Below, one piece after another: positions 46,504-57,009 of a stretch of 64,000 nucleotides of DNA. The stretch is from positions 143,146 to 207,145 of the forward strand of contig NZ_JACVUI010000005.1 in the NCBI RefSeq assembly GCF_016624945.1, written 5' to 3'. Each line of letters opens with the position of its first letter. Within the stretch, counting starts at the first letter, position 1. This stretch comes from Acinetobacter sp. S54 (lineage in GTDB: Bacteria > Pseudomonadota > Gammaproteobacteria > Pseudomonadales > Moraxellaceae). Under the pieces are notes generated by a model that saw only the letters and a program-made list of their open reading frames with translations, did not search any database and was not told the origin of the DNA. The position numbers and the translations under genes are program-made.

Positions 46504-47778
46504 TTATGTATTTGAAGTAGCTTTTTGTTCAGATTGAGCTTTGTTCTGTTCAACTGGTTTTGCATTTTCAGCATTTGCTTTTGCATTTGGGGCTTGCGGT
46601 TGAGTGCCAGTTTGAGCTGCAGGCGCCTGATACGGTTTTGCAGAAACTTGCTGGCCTTCTTTAATTTTTGCTATCCCATCAACAATGATCTTGTCACCTG
46701 TTTTTAAACCACTGGTCACAATCCAGCTACTACCTTGTACACCTACAGTCTCGATTTGACGAGATTCTACGACACCTTTTTCATTAACCAGCATAGCAAC
46801 AGCCTGTCCAGTTGGTGTACGTGTGACGGCCTGTTGTGGTACTAGATATGCATTTGGAATAACTGCTTGCGTAATCTGGGCAGTGGCATACATACCTGGA
46901 AGTAATAAATGATTTGGGTTTGAGAAGACTGCACGCAAAGTTACTGTACCTGTATCTGGGCTTACACTCGCATCAGAGAAAGCAAGGTGTCCTTCTACTG
47001 GATAAGTCGATCCGTCTTCAAGGCGCAGTTTGACTTTGGTATTATTACTATTGTCCAGACTACCTTTGCTTAACTTTTGACGTAAACGTAATAGTTCTGC
47101 ACTGGATTGATTAATATCGACATAAATCGGATCAAGTTGCTGAATTGTGACTAGAGGATCAGTCTGATTTGCTGTAACTAAAGCACCCGCAGTGACAGAA
47201 GAACGACCAGATTGCCCAGAAATTGGTGAGCGAATGGTCGAATAACCTAAATCAACTTCAGCATTTTTAACTTGTGCTTTGGCCGCGGCAACTTGTGCTT
47301 CTGCAACATTCACTTGACCCACTAGGTCATCATATTCCTGCTTTGAAACAGCATTACTTGAAACCAGTTGTTTATAACGATTCATTTTGGTCTTAAGTGA
47401 GCTTAGATTTGCATCCTGTTGCAACAATGCTGCTTTGGCATTATCTAAAGTGGCGCGGTTTGTCCGTGAATCCAGTTCATATAATGACTGACCCTCACGA
47501 ACATAACTTCCCTCAGTAAATAAACGCTTCAGAATCACACCGCTAGTCTGAGGACGTACTTCAGAAATTTGATAGGCTGTTGTACGCCCAGAAAGCTCAA
47601 CCGTTTGCTCGACACTTTGTGGCTGTGCAACAAGCACGCCGACTTCAGTAGGGGGCATTTGCTGAGCTGCACCAGCTTGCTGCGCATTTTTGGGATCTTT
47701 GCTACAGCCAACAAGTGCGATACTTGCTGCTAATGTGCAAGCAGTAAGGGCTGGAGCCCAAAGCTTTGCAGACATCAT
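46504..47778 (-). CDS. adeI: Periplasmic membrane-fusion protein AdeI
   Basis: The 424-residue adaptor lipoprotein (lipobox LVGC, about residues 22-25) links AdeJ to AdeK. It shows barrel-sandwich/lipoyl halves around a coiled-coil hairpin (about 95-165) and a beta-barrel domain. The C-terminus is an unusually long Ala/Gln/Pro-rich tail (AAQTGTQPQAPNAKANAENAK). It lies 21 bases downstream of a PAP2 gene in what appears to be one operon. Confidence 0.93.
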   Translation of the reverse strand: MMSAKLWAPALTACTLAASIALVGCSKDPKNAQQAGAAQQMPPTEVGVLVAQPQSVEQTVELSGRTTAYQISEVRPQTSGVILKRLFTEGSYVREGQSLYELDSRTNRATLDNAKAALLQQDANLSSLKTKMNRYKQLVSSNAVSKQEYDDLVGQVNVAEAQVAAAKAQVKNAEVDLGYSTIRSPISGQSGRSSVTAGALVTANQTDPLVTIQQLDPIYVDINQSSAELLRLRQKLSKGSLDNSNNTKVKLRLEDGSTYPVEGHLAFSDASVSPDTGTVTLRAVFSNPNHLLLPGMYATAQITQAVIPNAYLVPQQAVTRTPTGQAVAMLVNEKGVVESRQIETVGVQGSSWIVTSGLKTGDKIIVDGIAKIKEGQQVSAKPYQAPAAQTGTQPQAPNAKANAENAKPVEQNKAQSEQKATSNT

Positions 47779-47799
47779 TGTTCCACCTCGTTTAGATTT

Positions 47800-48414
47800 T
47801 TATCTAACAAATAATTTGTTGTTGTCCAACCTACTTTGTAACCAGAGCCAAAGCAGTGAGATCCAAATAAAACCAATACTCCATCCCGCTAGAACGTCCG
47901 TAGGATAATGAACCCCAGCATAAATTCTGGATAACCCCATAAAAAGCAACCATAAACAGGAGGCCCCCATGAAATACACTTTTTGGAAATGGTTCTGAGA
48001 AATCAACATTATTAAACTGGCAAATGTGGCGGCATAGACGCTATGGGCACTGGGAAATGACGCACCATAATTTTGCACCAGATGGTAAATCTCTGGCGGT
48101 CTGGGCCGATTAAAACACCACTTTAACAACCATCCTAAAGCAATACTGCCGCTGATCCCCATTAAAATGAAGATGAGTGTTGAATACTTTTTATACCAAG
48201 CGCAACATAAACACCAGACTGATGTAAAAAATAATACAAATGGCATGCCACCCAGATAAGCCAGAACAATAATAACTTGATCAAGCACCTTATTTCGGTG
48301 TTCACTCAGGGTTTGAACTGCATGTAAATCAAATCCTGAAATGAAGGGAGAATATAAGCCAAACACACTCAATAAAAATAAAATGCAACCAATACAAAGT
48401 ATTAGGTAAGGCAT
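47800..48414 (-). CDS. PAP2-family membrane phosphatase
   Basis: A 204-residue membrane protein with about six helices. The PAP2 motifs are KWCFNRPRP (C1), PSAHSVYAA (C2) and SRIYAGVHYPTDVLAGW (C3, with the catalytic His). Such enzymes dephosphorylate lipid phosphates such as undecaprenyl diphosphate or phosphatidylglycerol phosphate. It is the first gene of the adeIJK transcription unit, and the promoter with the inverted repeat lies just upstream. Its link to efflux is positional only. Confidence 0.82.
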   Translation of the reverse strand: MPYLILCIGCILFLLSVFGLYSPFISGFDLHAVQTLSEHRNKVLDQVIIVLAYLGGMPFVLFFTSVWCLCCAWYKKYSTLIFILMGISGSIALGWLLKWCFNRPRPPEIYHLVQNYGASFPSAHSVYAATFASLIMLISQNHFQKVYFMGASCLWLLFMGLSRIYAGVHYPTDVLAGWSIGFIWISLLWLWLQSRLDNNKLFVR

Positions 48415-48464
48415 ATTTTATAACCTTCAGTTTAACCAAGCTCATCGGTTGGAATATGTTCTTG

Positions 48465-48494
48465 AAGTGTACTCGTCAGTACACTTTTTTTCAA
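48465..48494 (-). promoter_or_regulatory. Promoter with overlapping inverted repeat for PAP2-adeIJK
   Basis: On the minus strand TTGAAA (-35) and TACACT (-10) are 17 bases apart. Arms AAGTGTACT and AGTACACTT, four bases apart (48465-48486), form a perfect inverted repeat covering the spacer and the -10. This is classic placement for a TetR-type repressor; AdeN is the known TetR-family repressor of adeIJK and is not in this window. It lies 51-72 bases upstream of the PAP2 ATG. Confidence 0.7.
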
Positions 48495-48606
48495 GTCTAG
48501 GTTATTTATACTAATTTCTTTTCGAAAAATATTTAACAATCAGCACATAAAGATAACAATTTTAAGTGATTTTTGGCACATTTTCTCCATCATCATGATA
48601 ATTTGT

Positions 48607-50664
48607 CTAGTGTGTTGAACCTGATTTTGGTGTTCCATCATCTACTTCAAGCGGTTGCTGTGGTGGCCAGAAAAAGTCACTTGGACGGGTTAAAAAATGC
48701 GTCACAACCAGTTTAGCCAAAGGTTTCCATTGTTCAAAGCGGACGCGACGTGCACGTAAAGCGACAATAATAGTCAATGAGAAACTCACAAAGAGGTTAG
48801 TTAAACCAATCAGCAATACCCCCATAAATGACACGATGATCAGGCCCACATCGGGTGGACCATTAACACACATTAAACCCTGTATAAAATTGGCAGAGGC
48901 AAAAGCAATATGGCGAATATCGAGGGGTAAGCCTAAAATAAAGCCTAGAGTCCCCATGCTTCCGAGCATAATGCCGAAAATAAAATTACCAGAGAGTGCA
49001 CCAAGATTGAGTTGAATATAATCTGCAAATTTATTTAAACGTTCTTGCCCCATCCAGTTTGCTAAGCGTCGATGTGCTTTAAGACGCGGGCCAACCTTAC
49101 GATAAACAGCCATGTTATCGAAATAGCCTGCAAGCAAACCTGATAAAAATAAACAGACCCCAGCAATGGCTGCATGTGGAATAGCAAGAGAGGTAAATGG
49201 ATTTAGACTATGCAATAGGGCGTTGGCTTTGGCATGTGTGAGCAAAGGCTCATCCAAAAAGTATTGCCAAAGATAAGTAATCAGTGCAGCCGTAGGTATG
49301 GCAATGGAAATATTTCCTAAAATCGCAACGAACTGAGTCCTGATAATGTTGATAATCAAGGCAGCAAGTTCTGCTATTTGGGCAGTTCGGGAACCTTTAC
49401 GTTGTTGTACGGTAGAGGCAAGTGCCGCTGCTGTCATCGCCGGTTGTTTGGTCGCAACTGTAAAATGTAAAACATGAATCAGAACAAAGCCCAGTGAATA
49501 GTTCATGCTATAAATAAAAGCATGCATCAACGGGGCAAGGGTTAATCGTGCTGCTAAAATTTTAAGTGTAGCCATTGTTGCAATAATGACGCCAGCACCT
49601 GCGGCGGCTCTATACATTTCAACAAAGCCTTTTTTATCAGTACTTACATAGTGTTCACCTGTACGACTGGCATTTTCAGTCACTTGTAAAGCGATCAACT
49701 CACTGTTTGTAGTCATCAGTGAGCGTACACTTTTTTCGCTGTAATGTGCCTCTGTAATGTCTTCGAGAAACTCACCCATCGACATATAGCGAGTTTGAGC
49801 ATCTCCAACCATAATGTTTAAGAGTAATTCAATTCGATCCAGACATTGTTCGAGCAAAGACAACAGATAAGTGAGACTTAGACTTACTCCAATACGTTTG
49901 GTAGCACGTCGTATTTTTAAAACGACCTCTCGACATTGCTCAAACATAACAAAGGCCTGAGAGGCATCGGGTGGTTCAAGTACGGCAATTTCGTGACCGG
50001 TATAATGTTGCTTTTTGAATTTTTCAATAAAATCGATGACTTCACGATTTTGTACCAGAAAAGGGGATTCGTATTCGGTCAGCTCAGGTTGCGCATTAAT
50101 AAATTCAGGATATAAGCCAATACCACTAATTCGGTAGGATAAAACCGTAATCGCTTTAATCATTTGATCCTGAATAGCGCGTTTTTCATCGATATTGCTA
50201 TTACTTTGGCCAATGAGTTCAAAAAGTGTATGCCAACGTTTTTGATCGATTGCATTTAGCCAGTATTTATCACTGCGTTGGTGAAATACTTTGCCAATCA
50301 ATGTACTAAGATCAAGATCATCCTGAATTAAGGGTAAAAAAAGTGCCCCCAAACGTTTAACTAACTGGTTCCAAAAACCATCTAAAGATAAAATACCGCT
50401 GTCAGCATATAAACTGATTTGTTTATATTGATTGATTAGCCGTAATAGAAAGCTTTGTAAGGTATTAGCTGCATCAGGTGTAATGAGTAAAGATTCTAAA
50501 AATGCATCAAATTTGGCATTAATGTCATCTTGATCTTTAGTGTCTGCTGGACGGATACGATTGACCAGCTCAATAATAATATTTTCATCTAAAACAGCTT
50601 GGTTATGATCAAGCTGTTGCTGCATTTGAGTATATAGATCAGATAAATTTATATGCATAGGCAA
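48607..50664 (-). CDS. Gcr-type 'site-specific recombinase' family membrane protein
   Basis: The 685-residue protein is soluble and helical in its first 340 residues, then has about six or seven membrane helices (from roughly 345 to 650). This matches the family named after gonococcal Gcr and annotated as site-specific recombinase. It has no recognisable tyrosine or serine recombinase active site, and membrane location argues against a classic recombinase, so the name should be treated with caution. It starts four bases after ispB and is probably cotranscribed with it. Confidence 0.75.
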   Translation of the reverse strand: MPMHINLSDLYTQMQQQLDHNQAVLDENIIIELVNRIRPADTKDQDDINAKFDAFLESLLITPDAANTLQSFLLRLINQYKQISLYADSGILSLDGFWNQLVKRLGALFLPLIQDDLDLSTLIGKVFHQRSDKYWLNAIDQKRWHTLFELIGQSNSNIDEKRAIQDQMIKAITVLSYRISGIGLYPEFINAQPELTEYESPFLVQNREVIDFIEKFKKQHYTGHEIAVLEPPDASQAFVMFEQCREVVLKIRRATKRIGVSLSLTYLLSLLEQCLDRIELLLNIMVGDAQTRYMSMGEFLEDITEAHYSEKSVRSLMTTNSELIALQVTENASRTGEHYVSTDKKGFVEMYRAAAGAGVIIATMATLKILAARLTLAPLMHAFIYSMNYSLGFVLIHVLHFTVATKQPAMTAAALASTVQQRKGSRTAQIAELAALIINIIRTQFVAILGNISIAIPTAALITYLWQYFLDEPLLTHAKANALLHSLNPFTSLAIPHAAIAGVCLFLSGLLAGYFDNMAVYRKVGPRLKAHRRLANWMGQERLNKFADYIQLNLGALSGNFIFGIMLGSMGTLGFILGLPLDIRHIAFASANFIQGLMCVNGPPDVGLIIVSFMGVLLIGLTNLFVSFSLTIIVALRARRVRFEQWKPLAKLVVTHFLTRPSDFFWPPQQPLEVDDGTPKSGSTH

Positions 50665-50668
50665 AAGG

Positions 50669-51646
50669 TTATTGAATTCGATGTAAAGCCATTAAAGTAA
50701 GGTTAGTTAAAGCCTGACGCGCTTCGCTGTCAGGTAATTGATTTAAAGCATTAAGCGCAGCTTGAGTTTCTTGTTCAGCACGAGTACGGCAATACTCTAA
50801 AGCACCAGAGTTTTGCACAATCTGGATGACTTGCTCCAACTGACTAATGCCCCCTGTGGAGATACTTTTACGAATAATATCATGTTCTTCGCCAGTAGTT
50901 TTTTGTAAAGCGGCGATAAGTGGCAGAGTCGGTTTACCTTCCATCAAGTCATCACCAATATTTTTACCTAAGGTGTCTGCATCAGAGGTATAGTCCAAAA
51001 TATCGTCAATAATCTGAAAAGCATTGCCAAAATGACCTGCAAAATGACGCAAAGGCTCACGGTGTTGTGGTGTATTGGCTAATATCGCTGCACCTTCAGT
51101 TGCCAGTTCAAACAGGCGAGAGGTTTTACCGTGAATAATATTTAAATAAGTCGTTTCAGTCGTGTCGGGATCATGTTGAGATTGAAGCTGAAGCACTTCA
51201 CCTTCTGCAATTTCACAGGTTCCAGTCGAAAAGTCTTTGAGTAAGACCATATCATTGAGATCGACCAACAAGTCAAAAGCACGTGAAATAAGAAAATCGC
51301 CTACCAATACTGCTGTTTGGTTATTCCAGGTCGCATTTGCAGTAGGACGTCCACGGCGTAATCCTGATTCATCTACTACATCATCATGAACCAGCGTTGC
51401 GGTATGTAGCATTTCAATAATTGCAGCTAATTTGCGATGATGCTCTAAGTCCTCAACACCACAAGCTTTGCCTGCAAGCAAGCACATGATGGGGCGCATC
51501 CGCTTGCCACCTGCTTCGACCACATGTTTACTTACGGCCATGACTAAAGCAACTTTGGAGGTAATGCCTTCATTAATAAATTTGTCCATCACAGCAAAGT
51601 CGTTAGCGACAGGCGCGAGTATATCTTGCTTAAAATCGATGGCCAT
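50669..51646 (-). CDS. ispB: Long-chain polyprenyl diphosphate synthase
   Basis: The 325-residue enzyme makes the side chain of ubiquinone. GGKRMRP lies near 46-52, the first Asp motif DDVVD is at 88-92 and the second, DDILD, at 214-218. The five-residue spacing of the first motif fits long-chain synthases. Acinetobacter makes ubiquinone-9, so the product may be the nonaprenyl rather than the octaprenyl chain. It is divergent from rplU, the conserved ispB/rplU-rpmA arrangement. Confidence 0.92.
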   Translation of the reverse strand: MAIDFKQDILAPVANDFAVMDKFINEGITSKVALVMAVSKHVVEAGGKRMRPIMCLLAGKACGVEDLEHHRKLAAIIEMLHTATLVHDDVVDESGLRRGRPTANATWNNQTAVLVGDFLISRAFDLLVDLNDMVLLKDFSTGTCEIAEGEVLQLQSQHDPDTTETTYLNIIHGKTSRLFELATEGAAILANTPQHREPLRHFAGHFGNAFQIIDDILDYTSDADTLGKNIGDDLMEGKPTLPLIAALQKTTGEEHDIIRKSISTGGISQLEQVIQIVQNSGALEYCRTRAEQETQAALNALNQLPDSEARQALTNLTLMALHRIQ

Positions 51647-52083
51647 ATGAAAGGAAACCTCATCAAAATATTGGTAATTTGCTAAATGTATTAAAGCTAT
51701 AAAATCTTAAACTCAAATGAATGACAAAAGATGACTTCATACATTGCAGACCTTGTATGACCGTTTCATGTTGAGTGTCATTGAGTCAACTTTAGGAAGA
51801 AACTCCATGTTGAGTGGTTTTATAGTAGCAATTTGTTTTTTAAACCTTATTTGTGATTTTACACATATTCAAACGAAATACTAGATTGATTCAGCCGATC
51901 ATAAAGCTTAAGTGGTTTTCTTCATGTTTTTTGTTTTAGCTTGAGTATTTTTGCATCAAAATACTTGTTGTTTGCCAAGTTATCCCTTAAAATCTTTCGC
52001 CTTATACATCCCAGTGGCGTTCGTTTTAAGATCGATATATCCCTTTATCGGCACGACGACACGGGCTTGGTTGGAGTACATTC
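51647..52083. other. Divergent ispB/rplU regulatory region
   Basis: About 437 bases without coding potential. It holds the rplU promoter (listed separately) and an rplU leader of about 80 bases. The ispB promoter is not clear from inspection. Confidence 0.5.
51965..51993 (+). promoter_or_regulatory. rplU-rpmA promoter
   Basis: TTGTTG at 51965-51970 and TAAAAT at 51988-51993 are separated by 17 bases, a good sigma-70 match. It would start a leader of about 83 bases before the rplU ATG. Confidence 0.65.
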
Positions 52084-52395
52084 ATGTACGCAGTAATCCA
52101 AAGCGGTGGTAAACAGCACCGTGTAGTTGAGGGTGAAACCCTTAAAGTTGAATTGTTGAAAGCTGAAACTGGTTCAACTATTACGTTTGATGACGTATTA
52201 ATGGTTGTAAACGGTGATAGCATTCAAATCGGTGCTCCAGTTGTTGCTGGCGCAAAAGTAACTGCAGAAGTGGTTGGTCATGGTCGTCACGACAAAATCC
52301 GCATCATCAAAATGCGTCGTCGTAAACACTACCGTAAACAACAAGGTCACCGTCAATGGTTTACCGAGTTGAAAATTACTGGTATTGCAGGCTAA
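52084..52395 (+). CDS. rplU: 50S ribosomal protein L21
   Basis: The 103-residue protein has the standard start [18 protein letters not shown] and the basic [16 protein letters not shown] segment that binds 23S rRNA. The length is normal. rpmA follows after 18 bases, the universal rplU-rpmA pair. Confidence 0.98.
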   Translation: MYAVIQSGGKQHRVVEGETLKVELLKAETGSTITFDDVLMVVNGDSIQIGAPVVAGAKVTAEVVGHGRHDKIRIIKMRRRKHYRKQQGHRQWFTELKITGIAG

Positions 52396-52413
52396 TCACG
52401 AGGAGTAATAGAC

Positions 52414-52671
52414 ATGGCTTCTAAAAAAGCTGGTGGATCGACTAAAAACGGTCGTGATTCGAATCCTAAAATGTTAGGTGTTAAAATCTACGGTGGTCAA
52501 TCAGTAACTGCTGGTAACATCATTGTTCGTCAACGTGGTACTGAGTTCCACGCTGGTGCAAACGTAGGTATGGGTCGTGATCATACTTTATTTGCTACTG
52601 CTGATGGCGTAGTAAAGTTTGAAGTGAAAGGTCAATTTGGCCGTCGCTATGTAACTGTTGAAACTGTATAA
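52414..52671 (+). CDS. rpmA: 50S ribosomal protein L27
   Basis: The 85-residue protein starts [16 protein letters not shown], the mature-type N-terminus that reaches the peptidyl transferase centre, and contains GVKIYGGQ and [17 protein letters not shown] precedes the ATG. A strong terminator follows. Confidence 0.98.
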   Translation: MASKKAGGSTKNGRDSNPKMLGVKIYGGQSVTAGNIIVRQRGTEFHAGANVGMGRDHTLFATADGVVKFEVKGQFGRRYVTVETV

Positions 52672-52683
52672 GTTGAAATAGTT

Positions 52684-52711
52684 AAAAAACCCGCATTTTG
52701 CGGGTTTTTTT
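52684..52711 (+). terminator. Terminator after rpmA
   Basis: CCCGC and GCGGG pair around ATTTT and are flanked by six A and seven T, making a strong terminator 13 bases after the rpmA stop that also serves the convergent pirin gene. Confidence 0.95.
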
Positions 52712-52729
52712 ACAGCTAGGATTTGCAGT

Positions 52730-53620
52730 TTACAAGGATGAGTTGGTTTCTTTTGCTGGCGTACGAATAAATCGATGATGTTTAATGTCATCATAGGCTT
52801 GCAGAATTTCATCATAACTATTCATTACAAATGGCCCATGACCATTGATCGGTTCATTAAGGGGCTGTCCTGAAAGCAAAAGTAGCTTACTGTTATGTAG
52901 AGCAGTGATTCTTAAATCTTTTCCAGTATTTGACATAACGGCCAATCCTTGTTCATCTAATACATCATCGTGTTGCGTAAATCGTATTTGTCCACTCCGC
53001 AAATAAATCAGTGTTGTTTCACCTTCTTGCGCAGATAAAATGGTGCTTTGTCCTTGATGCAATTGAATATCTAAAACGCTTATCGGGCTATAGGTCAATG
53101 CAGGGCCATGGATTTGTTGATATTGGCCAGCAATGACTCGAACTGTGCCTGCATCATGCTCAAGCTTGATAGTTGGAATGTCGCGACTCTTTAAACTTTG
53201 GTAGCGCGGCTCGGTCATCTTATATTTGGCTGGTAAATTGATCCAAAGTTGAACCATTTCAAATGCACCTCCACGCTCGCGGAAAGCAGGACTAAATTGT
53301 TCACGATGCATGACCCCTGAAGCGGCGGTCATCCACTGCACATCACCTTTTGCAATTATACCGCCACCGCCTGATGAATCGCGATGTTCTAGTTCGCCTT
53401 CGAACATTAGGGTGACGGTCTCAAAACCACGATGTGGGTGTTGATTTACACCGCGTCTTTTATCCGCTGGCACTAATGTTCCTGGCCCTAAATGATCTAG
53501 CAATAAAAATGGTGAAGTTGTATTGCCAAGTTCCTGATAAGAAAATACAGAAAGTACCGGATAGAAATCACCGACTGAAAAACGGGTACTATTACGATGA
53601 ATAAATGCTAGGCTTTTCAT
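52730..53620 (-). CDS. Pirin family protein
   Basis: The 296-residue bicupin has metal ligands H61 and H63 (QHPHRGFETVT) and H105 with E107 (SGVMHREQ). These are the four ligands of the iron site in pirins. Bacterial pirins include quercetin dioxygenases and metabolic regulators; the exact role is unknown. A Gly-rich loop (SSGGGGII) before the metal site is typical. The gene is monocistronic and divergent from lolA. Confidence 0.9.
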   Translation of the reverse strand: MKSLAFIHRNSTRFSVGDFYPVLSVFSYQELGNTTSPFLLLDHLGPGTLVPADKRRGVNQHPHRGFETVTLMFEGELEHRDSSGGGGIIAKGDVQWMTAASGVMHREQFSPAFRERGGAFEMVQLWINLPAKYKMTEPRYQSLKSRDIPTIKLEHDAGTVRVIAGQYQQIHGPALTYSPISVLDIQLHQGQSTILSAQEGETTLIYLRSGQIRFTQHDDVLDEQGLAVMSNTGKDLRITALHNSKLLLLSGQPLNEPINGHGPFVMNSYDEILQAYDDIKHHRFIRTPAKETNSSL

Positions 53621-53919
53621 GGGGGAACTCCATTATTTTTTAAATGTATTATTAGGAGGAGCATAGTTGTTTTATTAAGACGGGGTCAGTCCACATAATA
53701 GAACACTGTATTTTAATTTTTAGTATGTTGCTGAATTAAACATTCATCTGAGTGAATATCTTTATCTTATTATTTTCTTCATAATGCTGTGATTTTTGTA
53801 CATAAAATTGTTCTTGGAGACAGTAATTACACAAAATATATGTGTTTCTCCACAGTTTTAGTTTTCAAAAACAGTAAGATATCTACATAACAGTAAAAAC
53901 TGATTAGAGGTTTTATTTT

Positions 53920-54615
53920 ATGAATTCCGTAAAAAAAGTGGCATATGGATTAACTTTAACGGCAAGTGTGGTTGCACCTGTAATGAGTGTAAATACTTTT
54001 GCAGCCACGGCAGCGTCGGAACAACAAGCAACCTCAAACCTTGTGAAACAATTGAGCGGTATGCAAAGTTTATCTGCCAATTTTGAGCAAACCACTAAAG
54101 CGACAAATAATACGCGTACACCAAAAAATAAAGGTTTGACTGCGCAACATATGAATCAGACGTTTACAGGTGTGATGAAAGTGGAGCGTCCTGGTAAATT
54201 CTTCTGGGAAACCACGTCGCCTTCAAAACAAACTATTGCTACAACAGGTAAAACCGTCTGGATTTATGACCCTGATTTACAGCAAGCTGTTCGCCAAAAT
54301 TTGGATGATCAGGTTGCTAATACGCCTGCTTTATTATTATCTGGGAATACTAATCAGATTATGCAGTCGTATCGTGTGACTCAGCCTGATAGTAGCAAAA
54401 CCTACTACACTTTATATCCAAAAGATAGTGAAGGGGCTTTTCAAAGCCTAACGATTAGTTTTGGTGCAAATAAAGCGCCAAGTTTGATGATCTTGCAGGA
54501 TTCTCTTGGTCAAACAACGTATGTAAGGTTTAATAATGTGAAACTAAATCCATCTATTCCTGCGGGGACGTTTAATTTTACGCCACCAAAAGGTACCGAT
54601 ATTATTGACCAATAA
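53920..54615 (+). CDS. lolA: Outer-membrane lipoprotein carrier LolA
   Basis: The 231-residue periplasmic chaperone carries lipoproteins from LolCDE to LolB. A signal peptide (about 1-28, ending TFA-A) precedes the LolA fold, recognised by LSANFEQTTK, GVMKVERPGKFFWETTSPSKQTI and VWIYDPDLQQAVRQNL. The insertion after FEQTT (NNTRTPKNKGLTAQHMNQTF) makes it slightly longer than the E. coli protein. A terminator follows. Confidence 0.93.
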   Translation: MNSVKKVAYGLTLTASVVAPVMSVNTFAATAASEQQATSNLVKQLSGMQSLSANFEQTTKATNNTRTPKNKGLTAQHMNQTFTGVMKVERPGKFFWETTSPSKQTIATTGKTVWIYDPDLQQAVRQNLDDQVANTPALLLSGNTNQIMQSYRVTQPDSSKTYYTLYPKDSEGAFQSLTISFGANKAPSLMILQDSLGQTTYVRFNNVKLNPSIPAGTFNFTPPKGTDIIDQ

Positions 54616-54642
54616 TTTTTAGCTAATTTTTCAATATTATTT

Positions 54643-54673
54643 AAATTAACCGCTCATTTTGGGCGGTTAATTT
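54643..54673 (+). terminator. Terminator after lolA
   Basis: AAATTAACCGC and GCGGTTAATTT form a perfect 11-bp stem around a 9-base loop, 27 bases after lolA. Confidence 0.85.
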
Positions 54674-54776
54674 GTTATGGGTTGATCAAATAGATACATA
54701 TTTTCAATGTTCAGTATAAATAGAGCTTTGTATAGTAGATAAAAATGAACATCGAAAACGATCAAAAGGGGCGGCA

Positions 54777-55559
54777 ATGTCTGCACGACACTTTAAAAAA
54801 ACATTATTAATTCTGCCATTTTTAAGTGCTGTATTTTTAACTGTAGGTTGTCAACCAAAAACAGACAGCAAAAAGGAAACCTCGACAGAAACTAAAGTTG
54901 AAAAAGTCAGTATTCCTGTTATCCAATCCAAAGTTGTTGCAGTTAAATTGCCAAAAAATAAGCTTTGTCTTGAAGATGGCTGTACCGAATACCATTTTCA
55001 GACTGTAGAAACCAATCAGCCTTGGATCAATGAGTATTTTATGAATCGGATCAAGAAAGCTGATCCAAATGCTTTTGATAATATTCAGGATCAACAAGTC
55101 AAACTGCCTGAGGGAATGCCGCAGGAGGGTGAAAGTACTATATTTGTGCGTTATCTAGGACAAAATTACAATTTGGCTTCGTTTCAATTATATACCTATA
55201 CTTATTCGGCGGGTGCTGCCCATGGGATGCATCATGAGGAATATGTTATTTTTGATTTGAATAAGAAAAAACGAGTGAGCGTTGCAGATTTGCTTAAAGA
55301 GGGAAGCGACACAACAGTGCGTGATCGTTTGTACAGCTATAATCAAAGTTGGCTAGAAGAACATAATATTGAAAAAGATAAATTACAATTGAGTGATAAT
55401 TTTTATTATGGCAATGAAGGTATCGTTTTTGTTTATCCACTCTATGAATTAGCTTCTTATGCCGAGGGTCTAACTGAATTGACATTGCCTTACGATCAGG
55501 CAACAGATGTGGTAAAACCTGAGTATTTACCTAGTCAGCCACTGCTACCTAAAGAATAA
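54777..55559 (+). CDS. Lipoprotein with DUF3298/RsiV-like domain
   Basis: The 260-residue precursor has a lipobox ending in VGC (C25) after a hydrophobic core, so it should be a lipoprotein. The C-terminal two thirds (SFQLYTYTYSAGAAHGMHHEEYVIFDLNKKKRVSVADLL, then a VFVYPLYELASYAEG segment) match the RsiV/DUF3298 fold seen in envelope proteins with a lysozyme-inhibitor-like or sensing role. Function is unknown. It is a single gene with its own terminator. Confidence 0.78.
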   Translation: MSARHFKKTLLILPFLSAVFLTVGCQPKTDSKKETSTETKVEKVSIPVIQSKVVAVKLPKNKLCLEDGCTEYHFQTVETNQPWINEYFMNRIKKADPNAFDNIQDQQVKLPEGMPQEGESTIFVRYLGQNYNLASFQLYTYTYSAGAAHGMHHEEYVIFDLNKKKRVSVADLLKEGSDTTVRDRLYSYNQSWLEEHNIEKDKLQLSDNFYYGNEGIVFVYPLYELASYAEGLTELTLPYDQATDVVKPEYLPSQPLLPKE

Positions 55560-55591
55560 CAAATGTCTAGAAGCTAAAAATCATGATTTAT

Positions 55592-55624
55592 AAATATAGT
55601 CACTTAACGGTGACTATATTTTTT
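55592..55624 (+). terminator. Terminator after the DUF3298 lipoprotein gene
   Basis: AATATAGTCAC and GTGACTATATT pair around TTAACG, followed by TTTT, 33 bases after the stop. Confidence 0.88.
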
Positions 55625-55672
55625 GCTGTGAAGCACTTACACTATAGGCAGTTTCTTCTCTTCAACTTATGA

Positions 55673-56950
<1,278 letters not shown>

Positions 56951-57009
56951 TCGATTTTGTGCATGATTTTTGCTTTAACCCACCCAAAATATTGATGTAG
57001 AGGTCGGCT

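Noticed and set aside
48607..50664. A mobile element, from the family name 'site-specific recombinase'
   Set aside because: No terminal repeats, no catalytic recombinase motif, and a housekeeping operon context with ispB.
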